From positions 1,610,001 to 1,674,000 of the forward strand of contig NC_006686.1 in the NCBI RefSeq assembly GCF_000091045.1: a stretch of DNA of 64,000 bases. Direction: 5' to 3'. Source of the stretch: Cryptococcus deneoformans JEC21 (lineage: Eukaryota; Basidiomycota; Tremellomycetes; Tremellales; Cryptococcaceae). This document shows, piece by piece, positions 41,660 to 55,000 of the stretch; position 1 is the stretch's first letter; the number at the start of each line of letters is the position of its first letter. The position numbers and the translations under genes were made by a program. Under the pieces are notes generated by a model, which was not told where the DNA came from, ran no database searches, and saw nothing but the letters and a program-made list of their open reading frames with translations.

Positions 41660-43889
41660 TCATTTATACTTTCATCTTGTCTAGTGTCGGGTTTCCGAAT
41701 ATTATCTGTTGTGCGCCGAGTGTTGACGATGGAGGATGGGAGGATCCGAAACTGTGTTGTATGGTTTAGAACCCATAATATCTTTTTTTGTGCTCATTTC
41801 CTTGCGTTTTAATCGTTTACTGGACAATTTTATCAGCCGGATGGATGGAATTTATACCTTGACCAGTTATGAACGGAATATATATCTTGACCAGTTATGG
41901 ACGAAATGGAATGATACTGTAAGAACTGCGAAGGCTGTTGTGAAGACGGTATGCAGCGCGAGAGCTGTGAGGAAGGTAGGGGAGTATCGCTCTCAAAAGA
42001 AAAGCGATGCTGCAGTGGAGTAAACGAACTTCATTTTGCCCCAATTTATACCCTTTTTCATTATGCTTGATAGAAATATTCATCAGAGTGGACGGATTGC
42101 GTGAAAACTCCAGGTGGGAAGATATCGTCCCAGTCTGTTAGAGCGCTCATTTGCATTTGACCACACCGTTGAGAGAAGGAAGATAACGACAGCATTGCAG
42201 CAATGGATTACAGATCAGTTGCTAGCTTCTTTCGCTCCATGACTTGCTAGGTTCAGCAGTTAGACGAGGAGTGCTAATGCATGCGCAACTGCTACGGAGA
42301 ACATTTTATACCATGTATGCGCAGGTTTGCTTTACTGATGCTGCGTGCCAGCGGAAGCAACTACTACCAAGTCACTGTTTATCTCAGTTATCACGCCAGG
42401 AGGGTTAGGATCCGAAGACAAGGAGGCGGTACAACAAAACAAAGATTGCAGGTTACGCGTAATAATAATGCAAGTGGAATGGAATCAAGATATGTTGCAA
42501 AGCGTTGCGGGTTATGGAATCGACATCGAATTTAACATGCTGACGGCGGGATGTCTTCAAAACCCGAAATATGTTACGTCTTTGAAAAACGTCTGCGATT
42601 GGCTAATGCCGACAGAGAAAGAGGAAAGGGAGAAGATCTGAGCTGAGGAAAGACAGGGATGGGACAAAGGGTGGCAAATCGGAATGAAAGAAAGTGCCGA
42701 AAATGGCCAGAATAACGAAAAAGCGACGGACGGATGACGGAAAAATCGAAAGGTAATAAACGGTGGCGGCGAGCATTTTTAGGAACAGAGTTCAGATAGC
42801 TCTCGCGATTCTCATCATTTTATTTTATGATGCTACGTATCTTAATTAATTCTGCGATTCGATGTCCCCCCCTGCCGGCTTTGCCGCATAAACCTTTTGA
42901 CATGTGGCATATGACAAAGTCGTCTGTAAAATATTGTGCAGAATGACCCATTGTTTCCGCTCTCCCCATCAATAACACAGTTTGCAATGCGTAGGTGACA
43001 GCCCAAAGTGGATTATTGGTAGTAGATGCGTGGAGGAGGAGGAGAAGAAAGGAAAAAAAGTAAGAAGTAGTAAGGAGATGAAAATGACGTGTCTTAATTG
43101 GTGGTGGAGATTGAGTTGTCGTTTGGGGCGGCGGAAGGTTGACAGCGTTCCTGAATAATTTGGTCCAAAAGAGCACAAGATCGAGAACATAAGCCCAAAT
43201 ATTAGGCAATGTCATCATTACAAGTCTGATTCCGTTGAAAGAAAGTGATTATCATCGGACCTTCGTCCGATTAAAAATATGGTATGTTGAGGTTTTACTT
43301 GGCCCATAAATAACCCCAAATGCGTCTTTTCGTGCGGACTGCGACCTTAAATAGTTTCCTTCCCGATAACGTCGGTGTGGGTGAGCGGTTTCTTCAAAGG
43401 AGCCACAGCCTTTCGCTTGCTCCTGTACGAGTTGGCTTCTATGCATTCAGACCGGTCTGTGTTGTTGGAAAAACAATGATATATGATGCGTGCACATGAA
43501 AAAGGCAGGAGAAACATGATTAAAAAAAGTGGGCTGGCGATTGTGGCAGACGTGATTATTGGAGGTGAATGGATGTTGCCGCCGTTTGGATTCGCGATTC
43601 GCTCAGCCACTCTCGAAACGCAACGGCCGCAAAACGTCGTTTGAGAATGGCGGGGAAACAACGGGGGTCAGATGCATTACAGGGCACCCACGCATGAATG
43701 AACAAAGCACACTTTTACCCCCCCTTTTTCTCATTCCCCTTTCCATCCCCATCCCCCATCCTCCATCCATAATATCCTCCACCCGACCCTCCCATCATTA
43801 CTCCCGGATACACCACGCTAAAAACCTCCCCAAACCTCACGCATAGCAAAGCCAGCTCCACAGCCCACGGAGCCTTTCCACCCGCCAGT
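41660..43889. other. Long gene-poor region upstream of INO80
   Basis: A 2.2-kb stretch. Frames at 42281-42535 and 42345-42641 (the latter ending KNVCDWLMPTEKEEREKI) overlap each other and resemble no known family. The part at 43710-43880 is strongly pyrimidine-rich and should be the INO80 promoter and leader. Confidence 0.45.
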
Positions 43890-46800
43890 ATGGCCGACCA
43901 CCATGATTCAAGGCGTCGCTATAGCCATACCCGGCACCACAGTGCCAGTAAGAGCCCTGTCGCGTTGATGGACAGAATTGTCGAGGTGAGAGTCCATACA
44001 ATAATATTTTTGATAATCTATGCTGATAAGGTGATGGCTAAGCGTTCTCCGCCACTACACCCACAACCATCATCCCGCATGTCGCTTTCGGCATTGGTAA
44101 ACGATTCCCCATCACCTCCCCGTCGTATAACGCCGCCACCTGCAGCCTATGCTGAGCGTCATCCCCATCCGTCGGCATATTATCCTTCGTCAACTACTGA
44201 TCCAGGATATATGGGTGCCATGGATGACAGACGGTACTCTTATCCCCCACCTCGAACATCTTATGTGCAGCCTTCAACGCATCCTTCCCCAACTGCATCC
44301 GATTATAGATATCGATCCCCCGTCTTACCTCAACATCCTCCGACCCATCACTCACCTTCGTCGTATTCTGCTTCACTTTATGGTCAACCAAAGGAAGATC
44401 CTGCTATTGCCTACGCTCGTATGCGGGAAGAAATGAGAACCGCAGAAGAGGCTAGGCGTGAGGCAGAGGCACTCGAATACAGGCGAAAGCGCGATATGGA
44501 GTTTGCAGCCAGGCGTCCTGGGTCCGAGCTGATGGATGACCCGCGCAGGATACCGCATTCCTCGTTTCCTCGGTCTCAAATGTATGGGCCGTCTGCAGAC
44601 CAATCTAGAGTCATGCCGAGTAGGAATGGCAAAGACTATATCAGTGAACCGCCTTCTCCTAGCGAATTGTACCCGACGGATGAAGACACCGAAAGACTGC
44701 CTATCGATCGCTACAGACGGGATATTGATGTCCCACCATTGCCACGACAGTTACCCCCACCGCCTTCAGAAATAGGCCGTATGGCTGACAGGGCTCGGTC
44801 TCCTTCCGCGCCCATTGCACCTCCGCTTTTGAAAGTCGTGCGGAAGCGTACAAAAGTTATCCGACCCAATGACTTTCTTGTGGGTAATGAGGATGTATGG
44901 GAGGATGGCTTGATCAGGTATCAAAGTAAGCGGGAAGATGAGGTCCGTGCGATTGCACAATGGGCTGCTTCGTGTCAGGTATGTGTTTTCTTTATTGCAA
45001 TATGAACTTTGACTAATATTTGTACTAGGTAAGAAATGGTGTGGGAGAGCCTTCTCTTCCCCAAACGCAGGATGAATCCATCAAAGTTCGTAAAATCAAT
45101 GGTGACATTGCAACACCGACCAACAAGAAGAAACGCAAGTCTCGCAAGCTCAATCTTGATGATGAACTGCTGGGTCTGGCTTCGTCTCCTCCTGGCTCAC
45201 CGAATGCTGCCGCCGAAGCCGAGAAATCTGAGAGCAAGCATCATATCTACGGTATGAACGGTCCTATCGATCCTGCAAACCCTCCTTCCCCGTCTACTAT
45301 CGTCTATCCTTCCGGTCTCACTCGGGCAGAAGTCATTGCAAAATGCGAAGCTGGGGATGTCGAAGGCTTGACTGAAGATGACGTCAAGGCTGTCCAGGAT
45401 GAGATGTGGATGCGCGAGAAAGCTGCTCAGGCTGCCGAGAATGGCGGAGTCCTTCCTACGAACAAGGATGGGACTGTTCGTCGAAAGCCTGGTCCAGCCA
45501 AGGGTTGGAGGAAGATTCGAGGCATTGATAAGAAGAAGGAGACAACACCTGGCAAAGCTCAGTCGACCACTGCCGGTAGTGTTGCAGGTAGTGTGGCCGA
45601 CGAAGAGGCTGAAGCGGACATAGCTGCTCTCTTGGATGATTCAATTGCAAAGAAGGGTAAAAAGGTTAAGCGTCGTAAGCTGGAAGAGCCCGGTGCCGAG
45701 TCTCCAAGATTCGCTGACGCTGAAGATGAATATAATGAACATCGACCTTCTGACTCGGTGTTACTTGACGAGATTGAGGATGAGCATAGTCGAGCAGGCA
45801 GCGTGGGTGAGAGCAACGCCTTGGATACCTTACCTGCCGCCTCTGCACCTCCAAAGAAGAAGAATAGCAAGACAAAAGAACCCGGTGTGGGTAAAGGTCG
45901 GTGGACGCGACCTACCAAACCTGAAAAGGAGTTGGTCAAGAAAGCCGAGGCTCTCGCTTCTCGCACCAGCAAAGCATCCCTCGCTGGGCCTTCTGACGAT
46001 ACTTTCGGCGTTGGTCCAGGCCCGGCAGAGGAAGTTCAAGAAGAAATCAAGCACGAGTATGCGCCTAACACGCATGACCCGCGAGGAGTGTCGGAGAACG
46101 AGGCGAAGATCAGGCATGAATTGGTGGAGGATCTCCAGAAGCAGGCTTGGAGCAACATAGTTCGGGATGTGCCTAGGGTAAGTGCAAATTCCCGGATATG
46201 GTTTGTTGAATGATCAACTAATGTTAGTGTAGATATATCGAGTTTTTCAGGGTTATGATCAGTCAATGAAGCAAATTGCTCAGCGACGTGCTCAGGCCTG
46301 CGTTCGTAATGCCTTCGGGCAGAGAAACCAAAAGACGATGCAGAGGCAGAGTGGTAAAGTTAACAAGGAGGGTGCTGCAAAGGCGAAGCGAATTGTCAAG
46401 GAGGTAAGTCATCCGCCCATTCGCCGAATAGTCCAGCCCAGATCTCATCATTGACCATCCTTGCAGCTTGCGGCATTTTGGAGGAAAAACGAAAAAGATG
46501 AAGTTATTGCGCGTAAAAAGGCTGAACGTGAAGCTCTTGAGCGTGCCAAGGCTGAAGAAGAAGCTCGAGAAACCAAGCGTCAATCTCGCAAACTCAACTT
46601 TCTTCTCACCCAAACTGAACTCTACTCGCATTTCATCGGAAAGAAGATTAAGACCAAGGAAGCCGAAGCTGCGGAGGGCATGGATGTGGAAGAGGAGGAG
46701 AAGAGGGGGATGGAAGAGATTGCCATTGGGGAAGACGGCGAGCCTTTGCCAGATCTTGATTACGATGAAGGTGAGTGATGTCTTTCGTATAATAAGTGGA

Positions 46801-49800
46801 TGTGGCTAATACCTATGGTAGATGACGAGGAGAACCTCCGGAAACATGCGGCAAGGGGTGCGCAGGCAGCTATTCAGGCAGCTAGAGATAAGGCGAGAGC
46901 GTTTGACGATTCTATCGTTGGTAGAGGTGCGCCCCTACCTGGGGACGATACTAGTACGTATCGCCCATTTTCCGTCATTGGGGACTCTTTTAACGGTAAT
47001 GCAGTGGATGGCGATGAGCTCAATTTCCAGAACCCATCTCTCGGCGAGAACAGTGTCACCATAACCCAACCCAAGATGCTTATGGCTCAGTTGAAGGAAT
47101 ACCAGCTCAAGGGTTTGACGTGGTTAGGGAACTTGTATGAGCAAGGTATCAATGGTATCTTGGCTGATGAAATGGGTTTGGGTAAAGTGAGTAGCCTGAG
47201 TGATCTTAGGCCAAAGGGCTTTAAGCTGACATTGTTACGTTAAGACCATACAATCTATCTCCCTTCTTGCGTATCTCGCCGAACACCATAATCTTTGGGG
47301 TCCCTTCCTCGTCATTGCCCCCGCATCAACTCTTCACAACTGGCAGCAAGAACTCGCGCGATTCGTCCCCAGGCTCAAGGCTCTACCGTACTGGGGTTCA
47401 CCTAAGGATCGTGAGACGCTGAGAAAAATTTGGAGTAGGAAGAATCAGACGTTTAGCGAAGACTCGCCTTTCCATATTTTGATTACTTCTTACCAACTGG
47501 TGAGTTTTCGTACCGTAACTGAAACATGGGAGTAATGTTGACGGAACAATTAGGCTGTACAAGATGAGAAGTATCTCCAAGGTATGAAATGGCAGTACAT
47601 GATTCTTGATGAAGCCCAGGCCATCAAGTCTTCTTCCTCGGCTAGATGGAAGTCTCTTTTGAGTCTGCATTGTAGGAACAGGTTGTTGTTGACTGGAACA
47701 CCTATTCAAAACTCAATGCACGGTGAGTCATCTTCCGGAAAGGATAGAAATGCAGCGCATGCTGACTGTAGTGCAGAACTCTGGGCCCTTCTGCACTTTA
47801 TCATGCCTCAGCTTTTTGATTCGCACGAAGAGTTCGCCGAATGGTTCTCCAAGGATATCGAGAGTTCGTCAGGTGGTGTCACTGGTAACCTCAAACCTGA
47901 ACAGCTGAAGAGGTTGCATATGATCTTGAAGCCGTTCATGTTGCGAAGAGTGAAGAAACATGTGCAAAAGGAGTTGGGTGACAAGGTACGTCCCTATCAA
48001 TCCCCCTGGTTAATGTCCCAGTGGCTGATGAAGATGTAGATTGAAATCGACTTGCTTGTCGACTTGAGTCAACGACAACGCGAGATCTATAAAGCCCTCC
48101 GGCAACGTGTCTCTATCACTGACCTTTTGGCGACTGCCGAAAACAACACGGACAATGGCAATCCCAAGAACATGCGTTCATTGGTCAACCTCGTCATGCA
48201 GTTCCGAAAAGTGTGTAATCACCCCGATCTTTTCGAACGGGCGGACGTTGTTTCACCTTTTGTTTTTGGCGAGTTCTCACAATCAGGAAATCTTGCTAGG
48301 GAAGGAGATGGCATGTACTTGCCCGACTCGGCAAGGAACGCGATCGAAGTGCAAATACCGCGAATATTATGGACAGATGGCGGCAAATTGGATATTCCTG
48401 GAGAACAGAGTCTCGCAGGCAGCGATACGAAGATTTTGCAAAATCTCTTAAACATCTGGACTCCTGAATGGATAAATGAGCGTACCAAGTGCGCCGACGC
48501 CGAATTCGGTTTTGTCAAATTAGTTGGTTCTTCGCCTGGAGAAACGAGCAGGAGCGCCAAGTCGCCTGTTCTCGTGCAGCTACTTGAGGGAGCTGAGAAA
48601 GAAAGGCGATGGACAGAGGAGGGAAGGTTCGTCGATGATTCCGAGTTTGCAGCTTCTGTCAAGAAGGGGTTCAGGGTACCTTCAGTCATTCCAGTCTTAA
48701 CACAGCCTGGACAAGTGTCTCTTCGAGAGATCAGCCGGAGAGTGTGGGATGAGTCGTATCTTTCACGCGACGATGCGAGGTGTATTGGTGACTACGCCAT
48801 TGCGCCTATTGTCAAACCTATTGCATCTAACCGATCATTTCTCAATGCTCAAGACCGCATCCTCAATCAGCCTCTCGCTCACTCTACCCTCTATGGCCTT
48901 GCCCCTTCAGAGCTTCATGATCCCTTGGCTGCCGAACAATTTTCTCGCATTGCCCCCAGCGTGCCTCTTACAGGTCTCATCCCATCATCCGCATCCTCTC
49001 AAACACCCGTCTCACCTCTTCATATTCCTCCCACAAAGCGTCTCATCGTTGACTCTGCCAAGCTTGCTCGTCTTGATTCGCTTCTTCGTGAACTCAAGGC
49101 CGGTGGTCATCGGGTCCTTCTTTATTTCCAAATGACAAAGATGATGGACTTAATTGAAGAATACCTCATCTTCAGGCAGTACAAGTACTTGAGACTGGAT
49201 GGTTCGTCCCCGATCGCGGAGAGAAGAGATATGGTGACCAGTTGGCAGACGAATCCAGATATCTTTGTGTTCTGTCTGAGTACCAGGGCCGGTGGTTTAG
49301 GTATCAACTTAACCGCTGCGGACACTGTAATTTTCTGTAAGTTTAGATTGGCCAGTGGTTACTGAAAAAAATACTGATTGTAAACAGACGATCATGACTG
49401 GAACCCCTCGAGTGATGCCCAAGCCATGGACCGAGCTCACCGAGTTGGTCAAACCAAACAGGTCACTGTTTACCGTCTCGTGGCGTACGTCGCTTTGGTT
49501 CTAATCATAGTAGGATCGGTGCTAACACTCTATTTAGTCGTGGCACGATCGAAGAACGTATCCTTCAAATGGCCCGAGGCAAGAAGGACATCCAGGATGT
49601 TGTCGTCGGCACCAAATCTGTTTCTGACGTCGCCAAACCATCTGAGATCGTATCCTTGTTTATGGATGATGAAGAGCTGGCCGAGTCTGTTGCCAAGCGC
49701 AAGCAAGCAGAAGCTCACGGTTATATTGCTCCTACCATTATTCCCAACGGCCGCAGGTCACAGTTTGGAGACGGTCTGGTATTGGATGATGGTGAGGGCG

Positions 49801-50157
49801 ATGATGGATTCTTCAACGCCGCGGCGGCGGCGAGAGCGAATGCGGAAGAAGAGGAAGGTTTAGGTGCGGAGGAGGAGAGCAAAGGGAAAGGGAAGGCGAA
49901 AGCGGCTGCAGCGGTAACATTTCCGGTACCGGGCGAAAAAAGGAGTCATAAGAAGGGTATGGGAAAGAAGGCTCAGGCTGCAGCTGCTGCCGCCGCTTTG
50001 GAAAGAGTGATCGCGGGCAACGAAGGTGAGCTAATCTTTCAGTAGATAAAAAGAGCACATGCTAACACAGCATTTTGTAGAACCTCTTGCAGCGTCAAAG
50101 CCCCCAGCTAAGAAAAAGGTCAAGATTGCCCTTGGACCTGACGGCTTACCACTGTAA
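43890..50157 (+). CDS. INO80: INO80 chromatin-remodelling ATPase
   Basis: The Snf2-family motor that slides nucleosomes and exchanges histone variants, acting in transcription and repair. The start at 43890 ([17 protein letters not shown]) precedes ~600 disordered residues. The DBINO domain begins around 46130 ([10 protein letters not shown] then [20 protein letters not shown]) and runs to about 46640. The ATPase has [20 protein letters not shown], with an intron (about 47187-47244) inside the Walker A motif, then [15 protein letters not shown], the DEAQ box in [14 protein letters not shown], and [20 protein letters not shown]. The Ino80-specific insertion lies between [16 protein letters not shown] (about 48200) and [20 protein letters not shown] (about 49070). 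Motifs V and VI are [20 protein letters not shown] and [20 protein letters not shown]. The C-terminus is Ala/Glu-rich, ends [15 protein letters not shown] and stops at 50157. The catalytic motifs all look intact. Confidence 0.96.
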
Positions 50158-50421
50158 GATGTACATGATGCGAGGAGAGCGTGGAAGGTTGCGCGCTTAT
50201 GCGCGCTTATTTATGATATTGAACAAAAAGCATAGTTTTGAAATTTTGCATATAGCATATTTAGCATTTTCTAGTGATGTTTTGTCTCCTTCTTATCTGT
50301 GATGACGTTTTGTCTTTTTCTTATTTGTGATGGATTTTTGCACCGTTGTTCACGTCTGTCTTGTCTGATGCCTATTATGCGCTGTGACTACGCTAAATGA
50401 TGATAATGATCTCGTTTGTCT
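50158..50421. terminator. Convergent 3' region of INO80 and methyltransferase genes
   Basis: Short AT-rich spacer in which both transcripts must end. It has near-repeats GTTTTGTCT(C/T)(C/T)TTCTTAT and TGTGATG at 50278-50335, and a duplicated GCGCGCTTAT (50190-50210). Confidence 0.45.
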
Positions 50422-51279
50422 TTAGGCCCTCTCTAGGACATACATCCACACGCCTGTCTCAGGTTCGTACACTATCCGCTCCTGATCACCATCTCGTATC
50501 CGCCTACCTTCGGGGATCGAAGTCATAGCCACCATCTCCTTCCTCACAACCTTCCAGCCGTACTTGCCATCATTGCCAATATCCGAGAGGAAGCTGTACC
50601 GAATGGGAGAGTACGAAATGCTCACCCATTTCCCGCCTTTCTTCACCACTTTGCTTAAGTTAAACGTCATTCTTTCTACCGGATCGGCTGGAGCTTGCTC
50701 GGTTTGACCAGCGGAAAAGGGGGGCGGGGACAGTTGGGGGCCAGTAGAGATAGCATCACAGGTAGACTTGTCGAGGATCAAGTCCCACTTCTGCTCTTCT
50801 TCTATCGCTTTGGCGATATCATCAGAAGGGATAGGTCCTTCTTGATGAGGGAGATTGGAGAGTAAGGATTCGGTCGATAGTAGGTCGACTAATTTAAATG
50901 GTACTTTCGCTTCTTCTTTAGCGGACATGATGGACGCAGGCGGTTTGACATAATCTGCATCGTAGACCTGGTAAATCCTCCCTCCTCCCGCATGGCTGGG
51001 GGATTGCGGTTGACCATCGAGGTACGCTTGAAGCTGGGTACCGAGTGTTGAAGAGCCGCACCCAACGTGAAGGATAGTCACTTTCGGTGGCTCATCCTCT
51101 TGACCATCGCCTTCCTGGCTGAATTTTTGGGCGAGAAATGCGGATGAGGAGGGGAAGGAAAGGAGAATTTCGTGGACAAGAGGAATGAGTGTTGGGGAAG
51201 GGACAAGCCATTCAAAGTTGTTTTCGGTCGAGAACCTGGTCTGCCAGTAGAAAGGTGACCAAAAGTCTGTGGTCGGCAT
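50422..51279 (-). CDS. Class I SAM-dependent methyltransferase (METTL13/EEF1AKMT-like)
   Basis: An intronless gene of 285 codons. The start at 51279 reads MPTTDFWSPFYWQTRFSTEN then FEWLVPSPTLIPLV, matching the N-terminal WxxRF...FEWL signature of the group that methylates lysines of elongation factor 1A. Motif I of the SAM fold is ILHVGCGSSTLGTQL (about residues 70-85). Motif II-like YDADYVKPP follows. The post-I catalytic region is WDLILDKSTCDAIS, close to the DKGTxDA of these enzymes. The C-terminus YEPETGVWMYVLERA is a standard final strand. It is probably cytosolic. The protein substrate is inferred only from family resemblance. It lies tail to tail with INO80. Confidence 0.82.
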   Translation of the reverse strand: MPTTDFWSPFYWQTRFSTENNFEWLVPSPTLIPLVHEILLSFPSSSAFLAQKFSQEGDGQEDEPPKVTILHVGCGSSTLGTQLQAYLDGQPQSPSHAGGGRIYQVYDADYVKPPASIMSAKEEAKVPFKLVDLLSTESLLSNLPHQEGPIPSDDIAKAIEEEQKWDLILDKSTCDAISTGPQLSPPPFSAGQTEQAPADPVERMTFNLSKVVKKGGKWVSISYSPIRYSFLSDIGNDGKYGWKVVRKEMVAMTSIPEGRRIRDGDQERIVYEPETGVWMYVLERA

Positions 51280-52614
51280 CGTGATACTTGACTACGGATT
51301 GGAAGATAGGAAATTACGGGCGCCGAATGCTGACGGACAAAGCAGAACGAGACGATGAGCAAGCCACTAGTAAGGCTGATATGTGATGCCAAGCAATGCG
51401 CGTCGATTGACTACTGGTTGGGGAAGCGAAAAGTAACGAGTCGCTGAAGGCAAACAGTGTCAGGCGGGGACGAGGTTCGATGTCGGCCGTTCAACTTGCC
51501 AGCTTCATCCCAGTCAAGCGTGATTTTCGAGATGCTGGGCAATGCTTGACATCAGTTTACACTGCGCTCGGATGATGCCTAAACAAGGTGAGAGTTGAAC
51601 AAACAAATAAGGCCGAAAATGTCTCGTTGCTGACCTCTTGGCGGTGAGAAAAGAGTGGAGGTATCGGAGATGAGCGACGGGATTAGTCGTCGTGGCGGAC
51701 ACGAAGCACCAAACACCAAGCAACCAAAAAGCAAACGGCAAATCTGCTGGTCGATGCCGTTAAAATCCCTTAGCAGCAGTCTCTGATACAGGCTGTTTCT
51801 TACAAATATGCGTTCTGTGAGCCAATTCCTCAACTTCCAAAGAGCTTTCTTTTACCGGGAAAGAAGGACAAGTGGAGGGCGGAAAGAGGAAAATAGGCTA
51901 GCTAGCCCAACAACAATTTAGGCGCCGACGAGCGCCCGCGGAATGATGATGCCACATGTGGCAAAGTCCTCTGAGAATCCGAAATTTCCCGGTCCCTGAA
52001 CTTGGCCCATATCTGATAAGTCGCCGCGGTCGTCCCGCTTAATCGGCGGTTTGCGCTTTTACACAAAAAACATCATCCGTCATTCGTTCATCTCCAACAT
52101 CTTTGTCCGGCCGAAAAATCAAAATCTTCTGGACAAATCACGATCAAAGAGCGTCCATCCTTTCCTCCGCTGTCTAATCAGATTAGACATCCGATCGGGT
52201 CATCGGACCACCAAACAGCTGTGCAATAGGGATTTTTATTGCGCAACAAGTCAACGTGGACGCAAAACGACAGAGGAAGAGAATCAAGGCCAGAAGCCGG
52301 AAAGTCAAAGAAGCCGAAACGTCCAATGGAAAAGACAAAGCTGCGTAAAGGCACAGTCATTATGTATTAGAGCTTTTGCAGGTGAGTTCTAAATACAAAT
52401 GTCTCTCTGTCTTCTGCGTTCAACTTGGCTCTTTCATGTTGGAGTCGTCGTATTGGCTCATTCTACTGCGCTCTCCTTTTCACCATTTATTTATCTGGAG
52501 GAAGAATGAGTTTGCCGCTGGTTGAGCTACTATAGATAGACGACTTTTCCCACATATCACACTTTTCTCTTTATCTGATAACGGAATAACACCCCGAGAA
52601 GAACGCGCGCTAAG
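51280..52614. other. Divergent region between methyltransferase and ferric reductase
   Basis: About 1.3 kb. It contains only short frames without family resemblance and must contain both promoters. The stretch 52020-52400 is Arg/Lys-codon rich in one frame but has no recognisable domain. I cannot point to a specific iron-regulatory site. Confidence 0.45.
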
Positions 52615-55000
52615 ATGGATTACTATGATGGCGGTCAGACACGGTTCACTATGCCCCTCCCCACCCCTACCAGCAACACCTCTTTCCCCGAACCCACAAC
52701 GAGTACCCCGTTCCCCATCAACTCTACGCTACCCATTAACTCTACCCTTCCAGTAGGTGGCCACGGTAACGGCACGGCTGGCAAGGACGGACACTTTACC
52801 AAAGCCCCGAAATACCATTACTACGCCTCTCGGTATTCCTGGGGCTGGATATCAGCTACCATCATCCTTCTCATCATGCTTAACATCATCAGATTCATCA
52901 AACATAGACGGCGGAAGCGCGAAGGGCTCAAGCGGCAAGTGGTTCGGTACAAGGCCGTGAGCGGAGATGAGGATGATAATGAAACGGAAATGAATGAAGG
53001 ACGGGCTGAAGGTAATTGGATGACGAGGCAAGTGAAGGCCTTGGGAGCTGGCTGGAGGAATACGATGTATCTCAGGAGCTTCCCTATGTGGCTTTACATG
53101 CCTGAAACGGTGGCGGATGGGATGTGGACGATACTCTATGTGGCGGTTTACCTCTTTTTCTGTCTTCATAGGACCGAGAGTGAGTCTTTTCGTAATATAT
53201 TTTGCGCAACTCAGTGACTTATGGGCGGGTCAGCTTGGTTCCCGATGCGAAACAACAATGTAGCAAATCAACTCGGTGTCATGGTAAGTCACTTGGATGA
53301 AAAGTATGCCATTCAAATGATTAACCGTCTCGCCAGTCCTTCTCTCAACTACCCATCATTCTTTTGCTTGTTAGCAAGAACAACCCTATATCATCTCTGA
53401 CTGGTATTACTTATCAGAAACTCAACTACATCCACCGAGCTAGTTCCAGAGTGTGTCTCCTTTCCAGCTGGGGTCATGCTATACTCTGGACTCCCCGAGT
53501 CTGGGAAAAGAAAGATTTCAGACCTTATCTTCTCTGTGTAAGTCGATTAACGCTGGGCATTATGACTGTGTATGTGCTCACAAGTGAGATCATAGGGTAT
53601 CGCTGCTCTTACGGGCTTTACCATGCTCTGGCTTACCAGTTTCCGAATCGTACGACGACTAGCTTACGAGTTCTTCATCGTCTCCCATATCCTTTTCTCC
53701 ATGTAAGTCGCTCCATCAGATTTGCCCTTCTTAGAATTAGACCTAAAAGAAGGACTGATCGTGAAACTCAGTATGTATCTTGTTGGAGCTTGGTTCCACT
53801 GGAGACGGCTCGGATACTGGGTATGGCCTGCCTTGGCCATCTGGGCTTTTGACCGTTTCCTCCGTTTCGCCAAGGTTATCTACATCAACAATTTCCTCAA
53901 CCCGCGCAAATTCAAGACCTTGGGCGAGAGTAGAATTGAGCTGTTAGATCATGATGTAATGCGCGTTACATTGAGGAGGGAGAACTGGAGCTGGAAGGCT
54001 GGTCAGCATGCGTAAGTGATATTTCGACATTAGCATAGGTGTCGTTGTGAGACTAATAGATGGTGCACAGGTTTATCTCTGCTCCGAGTATCTCTGCGTC
54101 TCCGCATGAGAGCCACCCTTTTTCCATCGCCAACATCCCGACTGAAAATTCCAACGAAGCTATTTTCCTTATCCGTATCCACTCTGGCTTTACCAAACGT
54201 CTCCGCACTGCCCTCGAGTCTGATGACTCCACCGACATCCCTGTATATCTTGAAGGCCCGTACGGTTACCCGCATTCCCTAGACTCTTACTCCACCGTCT
54301 TGCTCATTGCGGGTGGTACCGGTGTGACGTTTACGTCTGCTCATTTCTTACAAATTCTTGCCAACTCGCTCAAGGGCAAATCAGCGGTGAAGAAGCTTCA
54401 TTTGGTATGGCACATCCGTCACGCAGAGGATATCGAGTGGATCGCCCCTTTGTTGAACACTGCAACGGAAGATACTGGTACTGTTAATTTCTGTGTTGAT
54501 ATCTACGTCACCAAGTCTCACTCTTCGGACGAGCCACTACCTCCTGATGGAATTTCCGACCGACTCGCCTCTATTGCTCCTCACATCTTCCCTCGTCATT
54601 GGGATGAAGCGAGATATAACCCTATGACACCCAGCGTTGAGAGTAGAGATGAAGAGATTCTTTTACCGAAGCCGCAGAGAATGCATGAACAAGGGGTGGG
54701 TCGATATGGATTGACGAGTGAGGCCGCAGAGATTGTTAAGTGGAAGAGGGGAAGAGCAGATTTGAGAATGATTGTGGAGGAGGATGCGAAGGGGGCTGAC
54801 GGGTCTATGAATGTTTCAGGTAAGTTATCATTTTAATGAATTTGATGTACATAGTGACGTACGCTGACTTCATGACAGTCTGTGGCCCTGTTCAATTGTT
54901 GCAATCGGCCAAGAAGGCTGTGAGGGAAGTTTCAACAATGGAGGCCACGAGAGAAGGATTAACGTCAATAGACTTTTTCGAGGAGACTTTGGGCCAGTAA
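52615..55000 (+). CDS. Ferric/cupric reductase transmembrane protein (FRE family)
   Basis: Reduces extracellular Fe3+/Cu2+ with NADPH electrons passed through FAD and two haems, feeding high-affinity metal uptake. The start at 52615 opens a Thr/Ser/Asn-rich extracellular N-terminus with repeated NST sequons (INSTLPINSTLP), followed by the first membrane helix (WGWISATIILLIMLNIIRF). The haem-binding histidine pairs are in the ferric-reductase-like domain: YIHRASSRVC...WGHAI (His 13 apart) and FIVSHILFS...GAWFHW. The FAD motif is HPFSIANIPT, and the NADPH motif LLIAGGTGVTFTSAHF. The NADPH-binding end VCGPVQLLQSAK follows the last intron, with the stop at 55000. Introns are visible at about 53179-53234, 53284-53338, 53534-53596, 53701-53751, 54013-54070 and 54822-54879. 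The 5-6 helices and ~680 residues fit the family. No signal peptide precedes the first helix. Confidence 0.9.

Noticed and set aside
42281..42641. Overlapping plus-strand ORFs of 84 and 98 codons
   Set aside because: Two frames compete over the same bases and neither resembles a known family or has splice support.
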